From the NCBI GenBank assembly GCA_947167075.1, contig CAMVGR010000002.1, positions 124,001 through 188,000 on the forward strand: a stretch of 64,000 nt of DNA, read 5' to 3'. The notes below the pieces were generated by a model. The model saw nothing but the letters and a program-made list of their open reading frames with translations. It made no database searches and had not been told where the DNA came from. A program made the position numbers and the translations under genes. Source of the stretch: an uncultured Bacteroidales bacterium. GTDB taxonomy: Bacteria; Bacteroidota; Bacteroidia; Bacteroidales; P3. Below are positions 48,925 to 55,977 of the stretch, in pieces; position 1 is the first letter of the stretch, and every line of letters begins with the position of its first letter.

Positions 48925-49610
48925 GAATAGACATACTCACGCTGTTCCCCAACATGATGCAGATGTTCTTCGAAGAGAGCATCCTTAAGCGGGCGCAGAA
49001 GAAGGGATTGGCCGAAATCGTCTTCCACGACCTGCACGACTATTCTCTGACGCGCTATGGATCCATCGACGACTACCCATACGGAGGCAGTGCGGGCATG
49101 GTGATGGCAGTGGAGCCGGTGGCCAACTGTATAGAGGACTTGCAGCGACAACGCACATACGACGATATTATCTACACCGCACCCGACGGCGAAATGCTAT
49201 GCCAGCCCATGGCTAACGAACTGTCGTTGGCACAGAATCTGATGGTGCTGTGTGGACACTACAAGGGGGTGGACGAACGTATACGGGAGCATTTCATCAC
49301 CCGAGAGATAAGCATCGGCGACTATGTGCTGACAGGAGGCGAACTGGCTACGGCGGTCATCTGCGACGCCGTGATACGCCTTCTGCCGGGGGTGATAGGC
49401 GATGAGCAGTCGGCCCTAGCGGACTCGTTCCAAGATGGCCTCGTGGCACCGCCGGAATACACACGTCCGCCCGAGTTTCGCGGCTGGAAGGTGCCCGACA
49501 TCCTCCTCAGCGGCAACCACCAGAAGATAGAGCAATGGCGCTTAGAACAAGCCATCCAACGCACCAAAGAAAGACGACCCAACCTGCTGGAAAAGAACAA
49601 ACAACAATAA
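48921..49610 (+). CDS. trmD: tRNA (guanine37-N1)-methyltransferase
   Basis: TrmD methylates G37 next to the anticodon using S-adenosylmethionine, which prevents frameshifting. It has 229 residues. Start [13 protein letters not shown] was chosen because it overlaps the upstream stop (ATGA) and opens with the family's first strand; a frame running 21 codons further back inside the peptidase gene was rejected. The SPOUT knot shows [12 protein letters not shown] near residue 110, then [13 protein letters not shown] and DILLSGNH, all characteristic. Immediately after the stop the REP-type palindrome array begins (first palindrome 17 bp later), so the trmD 3' region would lie in a highly structured transcript. 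Confidence 0.96.
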   Translation: MRIDILTLFPNMMQMFFEESILKRAQKKGLAEIVFHDLHDYSLTRYGSIDDYPYGGSAGMVMAVEPVANCIEDLQRQRTYDDIIYTAPDGEMLCQPMANELSLAQNLMVLCGHYKGVDERIREHFITREISIGDYVLTGGELATAVICDAVIRLLPGVIGDEQSALADSFQDGLVAPPEYTRPPEFRGWKVPDILLSGNHQKIEQWRLEQAIQRTKERRPNLLEKNKQQ

Positions 49611-49626
49611 AGGATCACCAACATGC

Positions 49627-50080
49627 GACCCCGTAGGGGTCGCATAATAATAGAGATCCGAACAAATCAATAGCTACAACCGACCCCGTAGGGGTCGCAT
49701 ATCAATAGAAAGACGAGAAGAACATCACCTAGCCCCGACCCCGTAGGGGTCACATAATAATAGAGAGCCGAACAAATCAATAGCTACAACCGACCCCGTA
49801 AGGGTCGCATATCAATAGAAAGACGAGAAGAACATCACCTAGCCCGACCCCGTAGGGGTCACATAATAATAGAGATCCGAACAAATTAATAACTACAACC
49901 GACCCCGTAGGGGTCGCATATCAATAGAAAGACGAATAGAACATCTCCAAGACCCGACCCCGTAGGGGTCACATAATAATAGAGAGCCGAACAAATCAAT
50001 AACTACAACTGACCCCGTAGGGGTCGCATATCAATAGAAAGACGAATAGAACATCTCCTAGCCCCGACCCTGTAGGGGTC
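49627..50080 (+). repeat. REP-type palindrome array, block 1 (nine copies, 55-bp pitch)
   Basis: Nine copies of the 15-bp palindrome GACCCCGTAGGGGTC start at 49627, 49682, 49737, 49792, 49846, 49901, 49956, 50011 and 50066 (two have a single base change). Spacing is 54-55 bp. The ~40-bp spacers alternate between two types: one with CATAATAATAGAGA and CCGAACAAAT, the other with CATATCAATAGAAAGACGA. The real repeat unit is therefore a ~110-bp dimer. The last palindrome ends 13 bp before the transposase ATG. Confidence 0.95.
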
Positions 50081-50093
50081 GCATAACAAAAAA

Positions 50094-50555
50094 ATGGCCA
50101 ACACCTATTGTCAAATATATGTTCATATCATCTTCGCGGTAAAATACCGCGGAGGATTCATCGCTGAATCCTGGCAGCAAGAACTCTACTGCTACATGTC
50201 CGGTTCAGCAGTAGTTCATGGCCACAAGGTGTATGCCATAGGTGGGATGAAAGACCATGTACACATCCTTGTCAGCATGAGCCCGACACAGTCAGTATCG
50301 GATATGGTCAGAGACCTAAAACGTGCTTCGACCATTTGGATAAAAGAACGGCACCTCGTTGATGGCAACTTTGCTTGGCAAGAGGGCTTTGGTGCTTTCA
50401 CATACAGTAAGTCGCAAATAAGCAACGTGATAAATTATATACAGAACCAGAAGCAACATCATATTGGAAAGACAATGCAGGAAGAGTATAAAGAGTTCTT
50501 GTCGATATTTGGCATAGAATTTGATGAAAGATATGTATTCCGTGAGCCAGATTAA
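50094..50555 (+). CDS. IS200/IS605-like Y1 (HUH) transposase, REP-associated type
   Basis: A 153-residue single-domain transposase of the Y1 HUH family, which nicks single-stranded DNA at hairpins through a covalent 5'-phosphotyrosine. The metal-binding HUH motif is H55-V-H57 in KDHVHILVS. The likely nucleophile is Y115 with its partner Q119 in NYIQNQ, in the same spacing as IS200/IS605 TnpA. All these residues are present, so it may be active. Length matches TnpA. It is enclosed by palindromes that could be its substrates. TnpB is absent. The ATG follows a short A-run with no evident ribosome-binding site. Confidence 0.93.
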   Translation: MANTYCQIYVHIIFAVKYRGGFIAESWQQELYCYMSGSAVVHGHKVYAIGGMKDHVHILVSMSPTQSVSDMVRDLKRASTIWIKERHLVDGNFAWQEGFGAFTYSKSQISNVINYIQNQKQHHIGKTMQEEYKEFLSIFGIEFDERYVFREPD

Positions 50556-50559
50556 AATG

Positions 50560-50851
50560 AAACCCCTACGGGGTTTGAACGAAAGGAAGAGGATAGGCCA
50601 ATGCTATTGGAATGAAACCCCTATGGGGTTTAACCGAAAAGAAGAGGAATGGACTGTACTACTGAGATGAAACCCCTACGGGGATTGAATGAAAGGAAGA
50701 GGATAGGTCGATGCTATTGAAATGAAACCCCTATGGGGTTTAACCGAAAAGGAGAGGAATGGACTGTACTACTGAGATGAAACCCCTACGGGGTTTGAAT
50801 GAAAAGAAGAGGGTAGGTCAATGCTATTGAAATGAAACCCCTACGGGGTAA
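50560..50851 (-). repeat. REP-type palindrome array, block 2 (inverted core, six copies)
   Basis: Six copies of AAACCCCTACGGGGTTT (with small variations) start at 50560, 50615, 50670, 50725, 50780 and 50835, exactly 55 bp apart. The core is the reverse complement of the block 1 core. Two spacers alternate: one with GAAAGGAAGAGGATAGG, the other with CGAAAAGAAGAGGAATGG, so again the unit is a 110-bp dimer. A degenerate copy (ACCCCCACGGGG) lies at about 50883. It starts 4 bp after the transposase stop. Confidence 0.93.
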
Positions 50852-50935
50852 TATCAATGAAAAAACTTAAAAACCTCTACTAACCCCCACGGGGATCAAA
50901 AGAATAGAGTGTAGAACAGTATAATACAAACAACC

Positions 50936-51168
50936 GACCCCGTAGGGGTCACATATCAATAGAGACGAACAGCACAACACAAACAACTGACCCCGTAGGG
51001 GTCACATAATAATAGAGAGACAAACAGAATAACAACCAAAATCGACCCCGTAGGGGTCGCATATCAATAGAAAGACGAATAGAACATCACCTAGCCCCGA
51101 CCCCGTAGGGGTCACATATCAATAGAGAGCCGAATAAAACAGCACCTAGAACCGACCCCGTAGGGGTC
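50936..51168 (+). repeat. REP-type palindrome array, block 3 (five copies)
   Basis: GACCCCGTAGGGGTC recurs at 50936, 50989, 51044, 51099 and 51154, with 53-55 bp spacing and the same spacer families as block 1, though more diverged. The last copy ends 35 bp before the clpP ATG. Confidence 0.93.
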
Positions 51169-51203
51169 GCATATCAATAGAAACGAACAAAAAAACACAT
51201 ACA

Positions 51204-51866
51204 ATGACAGAATTTGAGAAATACGCCACCCGTCACCGTGGCATCAGCAGCACCACCATGGCCAAATACACGTCGGCCATCAATAACTCGCTCACGCCAT
51301 ATATCGTTGAGGAACGCCAGCTGAACGTGGCCCAGATGGATGTCTTCAGCCGCTTGATGATGGACCGCATCATCTTCCTCGGCACCGCCATCGATGACTA
51401 TACCGCCAACGTCATCCAGGCCCAGCTCCTCTTTCTCGAGAGCGTCGACCCCGAGAAGGACATCCAGATCTACCTCAACTCGCCGGGAGGCTCGGTCTAT
51501 GCCGGCCTCGGTATCTACGACACCATGCAGTACATCCAGCCCAAGGTGAGCACCATCTGCACCGGATTGGCCGCTTCGATGGCCAGCGTGCTTCTCTGTG
51601 CCGGCGAGAAAGGTCGCCGCTGTGCCCTACCGCACGCCCGCGTAATGATCCACCAGCCTATGGGTGGTGCCGACGGTCAGGCCACCGACATGGAAATCAC
51701 CGTCCGCGAGATACTAAAGCTCAAGAAGGAGCTCTACGAAATCATCGCCAAGCATAGTGGCCAGCCCTTCGAGCAGGTGGAGAAAGACAGCGACCGCGAC
51801 CACTGGTTCACTGCCGAAGAAGCCCTCGCCTACGGCATGATCGACGAGGTGCTAACGAAGAAGTAA
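51204..51866 (+). CDS. clpP: ATP-dependent Clp protease proteolytic subunit
   Basis: The serine protease chamber of the Clp system, which degrades proteins unfolded by ClpX or ClpA/C. It has 220 residues. The catalytic triad is intact: S125 in GLAASMASVLL, H150 in VMIHQPMGG, D199 in SDRDHWF. The oxyanion-strand motif LNSPGGSV is at about 91-98. ClpX and trigger factor, common neighbours of clpP elsewhere, are not here; the next gene is convergent. No TAnnTTTGC box was found between the last palindrome and the ATG, so its transcript may start inside or upstream of the REP array. A strong terminator follows. Confidence 0.96.
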   Translation: MTEFEKYATRHRGISSTTMAKYTSAINNSLTPYIVEERQLNVAQMDVFSRLMMDRIIFLGTAIDDYTANVIQAQLLFLESVDPEKDIQIYLNSPGGSVYAGLGIYDTMQYIQPKVSTICTGLAASMASVLLCAGEKGRRCALPHARVMIHQPMGGADGQATDMEITVREILKLKKELYEIIAKHSGQPFEQVEKDSDRDHWFTAEEALAYGMIDEVLTKK

Positions 51867-51894
51867 GCACGTTCCTCTTTGCTGTGGATGTAAA

Positions 51895-51940
51895 GAATCT
51901 GGCTGACAGTCATAGTCTGTCTGCCAGATTCTCTTTTATT
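51895..51940 (+). terminator. Rho-independent terminator of clpP
   Basis: GAATCTGGC/GCCAGATTC with inner ACAG/CTGT pairing (51895-51931) is followed by TCTTTTATT. It lies 28 bp after the clpP stop. Confidence 0.9.
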
Positions 51941-52002
51941 GAAAAAACCGTGGTGACACTAGACAACTACCTCGACCTGTTGGCATAAACCACTGCTCCA
52001 AC

Positions 52003-52083
52003 AAGATGCTCATCTTGTCACAAAAACATGAGCATCTTTAATAAATCATGCTCATGATTGGTGTTTAATCATGAGCATGATTT
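52003..52083. repeat. Pair of hairpins with a shared ATGAGCAT core
   Basis: Hairpin one pairs AAGATGCTCAT (52003-52013) with ATGAGCATCTT (52028-52038). Hairpin two pairs AAATCATGCTCATGATT (52043-52059) with its perfect complement (52067-52083) over a 7-nt loop. The octamer ATGAGCAT or its complement occurs four times in 81 bp. It is placed between convergent genes, so it may end the minus-strand transcript, but no long T-run follows on that strand. Confidence 0.7.
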
Positions 52084-52113
52084 CAATACGTCATGCGCTT
52101 GAGAATCTGGGGG

Positions 52114-53310
52114 CTACTTTATCACCACCACCTTGCGAGCGGGGTAGTTGCCAATCTTAATCATATAGGTGCCGCTGACAGGTGCTTCGAAACGCAGTTG
52201 GGAGAACTCGTCCTGTTTGGTGGCAAGCGATCGCCCATTGATATCAAACAACGTCACCTGATTGCCGTCGGCGCCTTCGACAACTATCTGGCCTTGGTTG
52301 GAGTACACCTTAGCGTTTATAACCTCCATGCCGTCGATGCCCTCCTGGGTTATATAGACGGTGTCGTGGATATATTGAGGCAAGTAAATGGTGTCGTGAA
52401 GCCATAGCGTATCAGTCACCGTATCAGTCACGGCTATTGTGTCGTATAGTATCAACGTTAGCGTGTCTGTTACTGTGATAAAAGTAGTATCGTGAACGGG
52501 AACATCTACATAAAGTGTATCGTGAATTATCAGTGTATCCTGATAAGGGGTACCGTTTTCGTAAAAATATGCCGTTAGTTGAACATCATCGACAACAGCA
52601 AACGTGTATGGATTATATGTCGAACCGTCACTCCAGTGTGAGAACGAGTAGCCACTATACGGAACTGCAACCACCGAGGCTGCCGAGCCATACGGATAAT
52701 TACCGAATCCGGTACAAGTACCGTGAGTAATACTATCAACACTAAGACTTACGGAGAATGTATCTATGCCGAAAATAGCAGTAATGTGGGCATCTGCTGT
52801 GACGACAAAAGGTCGAGGGTTCTGCGTACTGCCGTCGCTCCAGCGAACAAAATGATATGGTGATACTGCGGTTGCGGTCAGCACAATAGTGTCAAGATAG
52901 ACAAACACACCGCCTCCATTGACAGAGCCGATAGTCGGGTCGGAGCTATTCACTTCCACCGTGTAGCTGTTCTTCGCAAAACCGGCAGTCAATACACTAT
53001 CCCTGTCAATCATCAATGTGTCTGGATTTACTAGGCTGCCGTTGCTCCAACCTGTGAAATGATAGCCGTAGTTTGCTATGGCTTGTATCACAGCACTTGA
53101 GTCGCATCGTACATCTTGCTGGTCGGCATCTAATATGACATTTGCCGTACCCCAGTCAGGTGCCAAAGAAGAAACTGTCATGGACAAGTTGACCGATGGT
53201 ACAATATATGTGTGGTTCGAACCGAACCTTGGATAATCGAGTGGTAGGAGCCACAGGGGATGTCTATGACAAGGTGAAGTGTATCGGTATAGAATATATC
53301 GCTGATCCAA
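52114..53310 (-). CDS. C-terminal part of a frameshifted surface protein: InlB-like repeats and T9SS type A sorting domain
   Basis: This frame holds the downstream part of a T9SS cargo protein. Three InlB-B-type repeats of ~65 residues show FTGWSNGS, FVRWSDGS and FSHWSDGS, each ending in AxF. A Thr/Asp-rich HDT/TDT stalk follows, then a type A sorting domain: IDGMEVINAKVYSNQG, NQVTLFDINGRSL and VSGTYMIKIGNYPARKVVVIK. The first ~30 residues overlap the upstream frame and are probably not translated as shown. The gene body continues from the leucine-rich part at 53178-53963, which is in a different frame. A 5-bp tandem duplication (GAACC twice, 53219-53228) explains the break; removing one copy joins the frames as IIQGSNHTYIVPSV. 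Confidence 0.85.
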   Translation of the reverse strand: MDQRYILYRYTSPCHRHPLWLLPLDYPRFGSNHTYIVPSVNLSMTVSSLAPDWGTANVILDADQQDVRCDSSAVIQAIANYGYHFTGWSNGSLVNPDTLMIDRDSVLTAGFAKNSYTVEVNSSDPTIGSVNGGGVFVYLDTIVLTATAVSPYHFVRWSDGSTQNPRPFVVTADAHITAIFGIDTFSVSLSVDSITHGTCTGFGNYPYGSAASVVAVPYSGYSFSHWSDGSTYNPYTFAVVDDVQLTAYFYENGTPYQDTLIIHDTLYVDVPVHDTTFITVTDTLTLILYDTIAVTDTVTDTLWLHDTIYLPQYIHDTVYITQEGIDGMEVINAKVYSNQGQIVVEGADGNQVTLFDINGRSLATKQDEFSQLRFEAPVSGTYMIKIGNYPARKVVVIK

Positions 53311-53963
53311 GGGGCAACATCGGATAGAAATATGAGAGAATCTAAATGTTTCCCATGGGATAAGGCTCCATTGACTATACTATTCACCGAATGGCCAAAT
53401 GTTACCGACCGAAGGCTGTAACATTGCGAAAGGGCGCCAGCTCCTATTGTTGTTACTGCGTCGGGAATGACTATTGAAACAAGTGATGTGTCGGCATCAA
53501 AAGTTTGACTGGCTACCGCAGTTATTGAATCCGGTAGAGTCACAGATACTATATTATGGCAGCCGCCGAAGGCTCCTTGGCCTATCTCTGTTACAGAATT
53601 GGGAATAACAACCTCTGTCAAATACTGGCATGGACCGAATGCCCACATGCCGATAGTACGCACTGTATTGGGGATGACTACATGCTGCATCTCTGCATAC
53701 GCAAACGCTTGGTAACCGATTGCGGTTACAGGATACGTAACGTTGTCGTACACGATGCTGTCGGGAATTATCAAGGTACTGTCTATCAAACTGCCATAGT
53801 TTGGGTAATTGTAGCTCTTAAAAGTTACTTCCGCCTCGCCATTTGCAATATTGTAGTACAAAACATGACCTGACGGAGTAGTGTCTGCGTAGTTATATAC
53901 TTGTGCCGACACTCCAGCTGCGGTAATGAGACCAACAAGAAATACCAATGTCTTTTTTATCAT
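53178..53963 (-). CDS. N-terminal part of the same frameshifted protein: BspA-like leucine-rich repeats
   Basis: The start MIKKTLVFLVGLITAAGVSAQ gives a clear signal peptide; a longer frame to 54023 was rejected. After ~50 residues, five BspA-type leucine-rich repeats of ~23 residues follow (IPNTVRTIGMWAFGPC, IPNSVTEIGQGAFGGC and so on). It then reads LVIDIPCGSYHSIIQG, a common end of such repeat domains, after which the frame runs on for 16 residues to a stop. The intended protein continues in the other frame with InlB-like repeats and a T9SS sorting domain. As it stands, the product would be exported but would not have the sorting domain. Confidence 0.85.
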   Translation of the reverse strand: MIKKTLVFLVGLITAAGVSAQVYNYADTTPSGHVLYYNIANGEAEVTFKSYNYPNYGSLIDSTLIIPDSIVYDNVTYPVTAIGYQAFAYAEMQHVVIPNTVRTIGMWAFGPCQYLTEVVIPNSVTEIGQGAFGGCHNIVSVTLPDSITAVASQTFDADTSLVSIVIPDAVTTIGAGALSQCYSLRSVTFGHSVNSIVNGALSHGKHLDSLIFLSDVAPWISDIFYTDTLHLVIDIPCGSYHSIIQGSVRTTHILYHRSTCP

Positions 53964-54041
53964 GTCCTTCTTATTTTTTGCAAAAAAACGAATAAACAGC
54001 CAAACAGCAAAAAATATTTTCATTATGTCGCGGAAAATGTG

Positions 54042-54050
54042 TATTTTTGC
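54042..54050 (+). promoter_or_regulatory. -7 box of dut
   Basis: TATTTTTGC matches the sigma-ABfr -7 consensus, 20 bp before the dut ATG. A TTTT stretch at about 54017-54020 could serve as a weak -33 element. Confidence 0.65.
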
Positions 54051-54070
54051 AACTTGAAATTATAGATAAT

Positions 54071-54508
54071 ATGCAGATTAAGATAGTAAACACCAGTCAC
54101 CACCCGCTGCCGAAGTATGAGACGGCACAGTCGGCGGGCATGGACCTTAGGGCCTACCTGCCAGAGGGTCCCATAACGTTGAAACCGATGCAGCGCACAC
54201 TCGTCAAGACGGGTCTCTTCATGGAACTACCGGAGGGCTACGAGGCGCAGGTGCGCCCCCGCAGCGGTCTGGCGCTGAAGAAGGGTATCACTGTCCTGAA
54301 CAGCCCCGGCACCATCGATGCCGACTACCGTGGCGAGATATGCGTCATCCTCATCAACCTCTCGCAGGAGGACTTCGTCATCGCTGACGGCGAGCGCATT
54401 GCCCAGATGGTCATTGCCCGATGTGAGCAGGCCGACATCGTCGAGGTGCAGGAACTGACCGATACCGAACGCGGCACCGGCGGCTTTGGCCATACGGGAA
54501 AGAATTGA
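54071..54508 (+). CDS. dut: dUTP diphosphatase
   Basis: Deoxyuridine triphosphatase, which converts dUTP to dUMP and keeps uracil out of DNA. It has 145 residues, the usual trimeric form. All five motifs are visible: [38 protein letters not shown] and [10 protein letters not shown]. The start is the ATG at 54071 (MQIKIVNTS); an upstream TTG in frame would place the start inside the promoter box. It is divergent from the leucine-rich gene and followed by a terminator, so it is probably transcribed alone. Confidence 0.96.
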   Translation: MQIKIVNTSHHPLPKYETAQSAGMDLRAYLPEGPITLKPMQRTLVKTGLFMELPEGYEAQVRPRSGLALKKGITVLNSPGTIDADYRGEICVILINLSQEDFVIADGERIAQMVIARCEQADIVEVQELTDTERGTGGFGHTGKN

Positions 54509-54536
54509 CCGACGAAAATCGAAATCCGAGAAAGAG

Positions 54537-54566
54537 GGGAGACGGCTAGCCTGTCTCCCTTTTTTG
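54537..54566 (+). terminator. Rho-independent terminator of dut
   Basis: GGGAGAC/GTCTCCC stem followed by TTTTTTG. It lies 28 bp after the dut stop. Confidence 0.85.
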
Positions 54567-54691
54567 TTTCCCCCCTCCTCGTCCCCAATCACGACATAAA
54601 AGTCGAATGTAACCTGTTGTAACACTGTATCTAGGACTTATTATGCCTTTATAATGGCCTTATTTGCTCTTACTTTTTTAATAGCAGATAA

Positions 54692-54735
54692 GGAGATGGG
54701 TAGGAGATGAGTAAGAGATGAGTAAGAGTTGGTCT
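54692..54735 (+). repeat. 11-bp tandem repeat, three to four units
   Basis: GGAGATGGGTA, GGAGATGAGTA, AGAGATGAGTA and a diverged AGAGTTGGTCT are consecutive. The unit length equals that of the intergenic 11-bp family, but the sequence is different and the flanking CCGTGA boundary is missing, so relation is uncertain. Confidence 0.7.
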
Positions 54736-54844
54736 ATGGTTATGTCTGATTTATAGGTGGTTACAAAATGGGCAAAAATGGGCATTTTTTTAGTTTTTGA
54801 AGGGGATACAATAAAAGCTGCAATTTGGCGTTAAAGCCTTTGCA

Positions 54845-55975
54845 ATGAAGCGAATATTGTTCATAATGCTGTTGCTGCTACCCGCTATGGGATGCAGACC
54901 GCAAAAGGCGATCGACGACCAGCTGATGTGCACCGGTGCCGAGCGGCTGATGGCTATCATCCAGAGCCCCATCGAGAGTACGGTGGATATGGTGCAGGAC
55001 TTACGCAACCCGAATGGCGGCGGAGTGGCTGTGGTGGGAAACCAGACATCGATGGTTGGCAGCACGCACCTGGTGGACACCCTTTTGGCCTGTGGTATCA
55101 ACGTCTGCAAGATTTTCTGCCCCGAGCATGGCTTCCGTGGCACGGCTGCTGCAGGTGCCAAGGTGGACAATAGCACCGACCCCAAGACGGGCTTGCCCAT
55201 CGTCTCGCTCTATGGGAAGAACAAGAAGCCCACGCCGGAGCAGATGGCGGATGTGGACTACGTCATTTTCGACCTGCAGGATGTGGGGTGCCGGTTCTAT
55301 ACATATTTAAGTACATTGCATTATGTGATGGAAGCTTGCGCCGAACGGGGCATCCCATTGATAGTCCTCGACCGCCCCAACCCCAACGGACATTATGTCG
55401 ACGGCCCAGTGTTGGACACGTCGACCTGCCGATCCTTCGTCGGCATGCATCCCGTGCCGGTGGTCTACGGCATGACGATAGGGGAGTATGCGCAGATGAT
55501 CAACGGCGAAGGCTGGCTTGCCAACCACGCCCGATGTGACCTCACTGTGGTGCCCATGCAGGGCTACGCTCGCCATGGCTTCTACCCGCTGCCGGTGCCG
55601 CCGTCGCCCAACCTGCGCACCGCCCATGCTGTGGCCCTCTACCCGAGCCTCTGCCTCTTCGAGGGCACCAACTGTGGTGTGGGCCGAGGCACCGACTACC
55701 CCTTCGAGTGGGTCACCTACGGCACCGACACCCTCGACCTGCGGCAGGAAAAGGCTCCGGCGCGGTTCAGCCTTAAATACCTAATGGAGATGTACCGCCG
55801 TGTGCCGCAGGGCAAGTTCTTCCAGCGGAGCAACTTCTTCGAGAAGCTGGCCGGCACCACCGAGCTGCGCCACCAGATAGAGGCCGGTATGACAGAGGAG
55901 GAGATACGCACCACCTGGCAGCCCGCCCTCGACGATTTCAAGACAATAAGAGTGAAATACTTAATATACAAATAG
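54845..55975 (+). CDS. DUF1343/NamZ-like exo-N-acetylmuramidase lipoprotein
   Basis: A 376-residue lipoprotein; the leader MKRILFIMLLLLPAMGC places the lipidated Cys at position 17. The body matches DUF1343, the family of NamZ, an exo-lytic beta-N-acetylmuramidase that removes MurNAc from peptidoglycan fragments. Characteristic blocks are VVGNQTSM, FCPEHGFRG, SLYGKNKKPTPEQM, DVDYVIFDLQDVGCRFYTY, LDRPNPNG and NCGVGRGTDYPFEWV, and then a C-terminal LAGTTELR plus IRVKYLIYK. The part after GVGRGTDYPFEWV seems shorter than I remember for the family, so it may have an internal deletion. The nitroreductase gene follows 2 bp later, probably in the same operon. Confidence 0.85.
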   Translation: MKRILFIMLLLLPAMGCRPQKAIDDQLMCTGAERLMAIIQSPIESTVDMVQDLRNPNGGGVAVVGNQTSMVGSTHLVDTLLACGINVCKIFCPEHGFRGTAAAGAKVDNSTDPKTGLPIVSLYGKNKKPTPEQMADVDYVIFDLQDVGCRFYTYLSTLHYVMEACAERGIPLIVLDRPNPNGHYVDGPVLDTSTCRSFVGMHPVPVVYGMTIGEYAQMINGEGWLANHARCDLTVVPMQGYARHGFYPLPVPPSPNLRTAHAVALYPSLCLFEGTNCGVGRGTDYPFEWVTYGTDTLDLRQEKAPARFSLKYLMEMYRRVPQGKFFQRSNFFEKLAGTTELRHQIEAGMTEEEIRTTWQPALDDFKTIRVKYLIYK

Positions 55976-55977
55976 CA

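Larger units (their letters stand above)
49627..51168 (+). mobile_element. REPtron-like locus: Y1 transposase inside palindrome arrays
   Basis: An intact HUH/Y1 transposase gene is embedded between arrays of palindromes that share the core CCCCGTAGGGG or its reverse complement, between trmD and clpP. This is the arrangement known for REP-associated tyrosine transposases (RAYTs) and their REP/BIME elements. About 21 palindromes are present in three blocks, plus one degenerate copy. The outer blocks have the core in one orientation, the block right after the gene in the other. No IS-like terminal inverted repeat or target-site duplication is apparent. Confidence 0.8.
54509..54844 (+). other. 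Intergenic region with terminator and short tandem repeat
   Basis: This gap holds the dut terminator (54537-54566) and a short 11-bp tandem repeat (54692-54735). A run TTATTTGCTC near 54659 loosely resembles a -7 box. No other signal was recognised before the NamZ-like gene. Confidence 0.6.

Noticed and set aside
49627-51168. CRISPR array between trmD and clpP
   Set aside because: The regular palindromes look CRISPR-like, but the palindrome is only 15-17 bp, the spacers are not unique (two types alternate), and no cas gene is near. REP/BIME with a Y1 transposase explains it better.
52114-53963. Programmed ribosomal frameshift joining the LRR and InlB/sorting-domain frames
   Set aside because: No slippery heptamer followed by a strong hairpin was seen; a 5-bp tandem duplication explains the frame change more simply.
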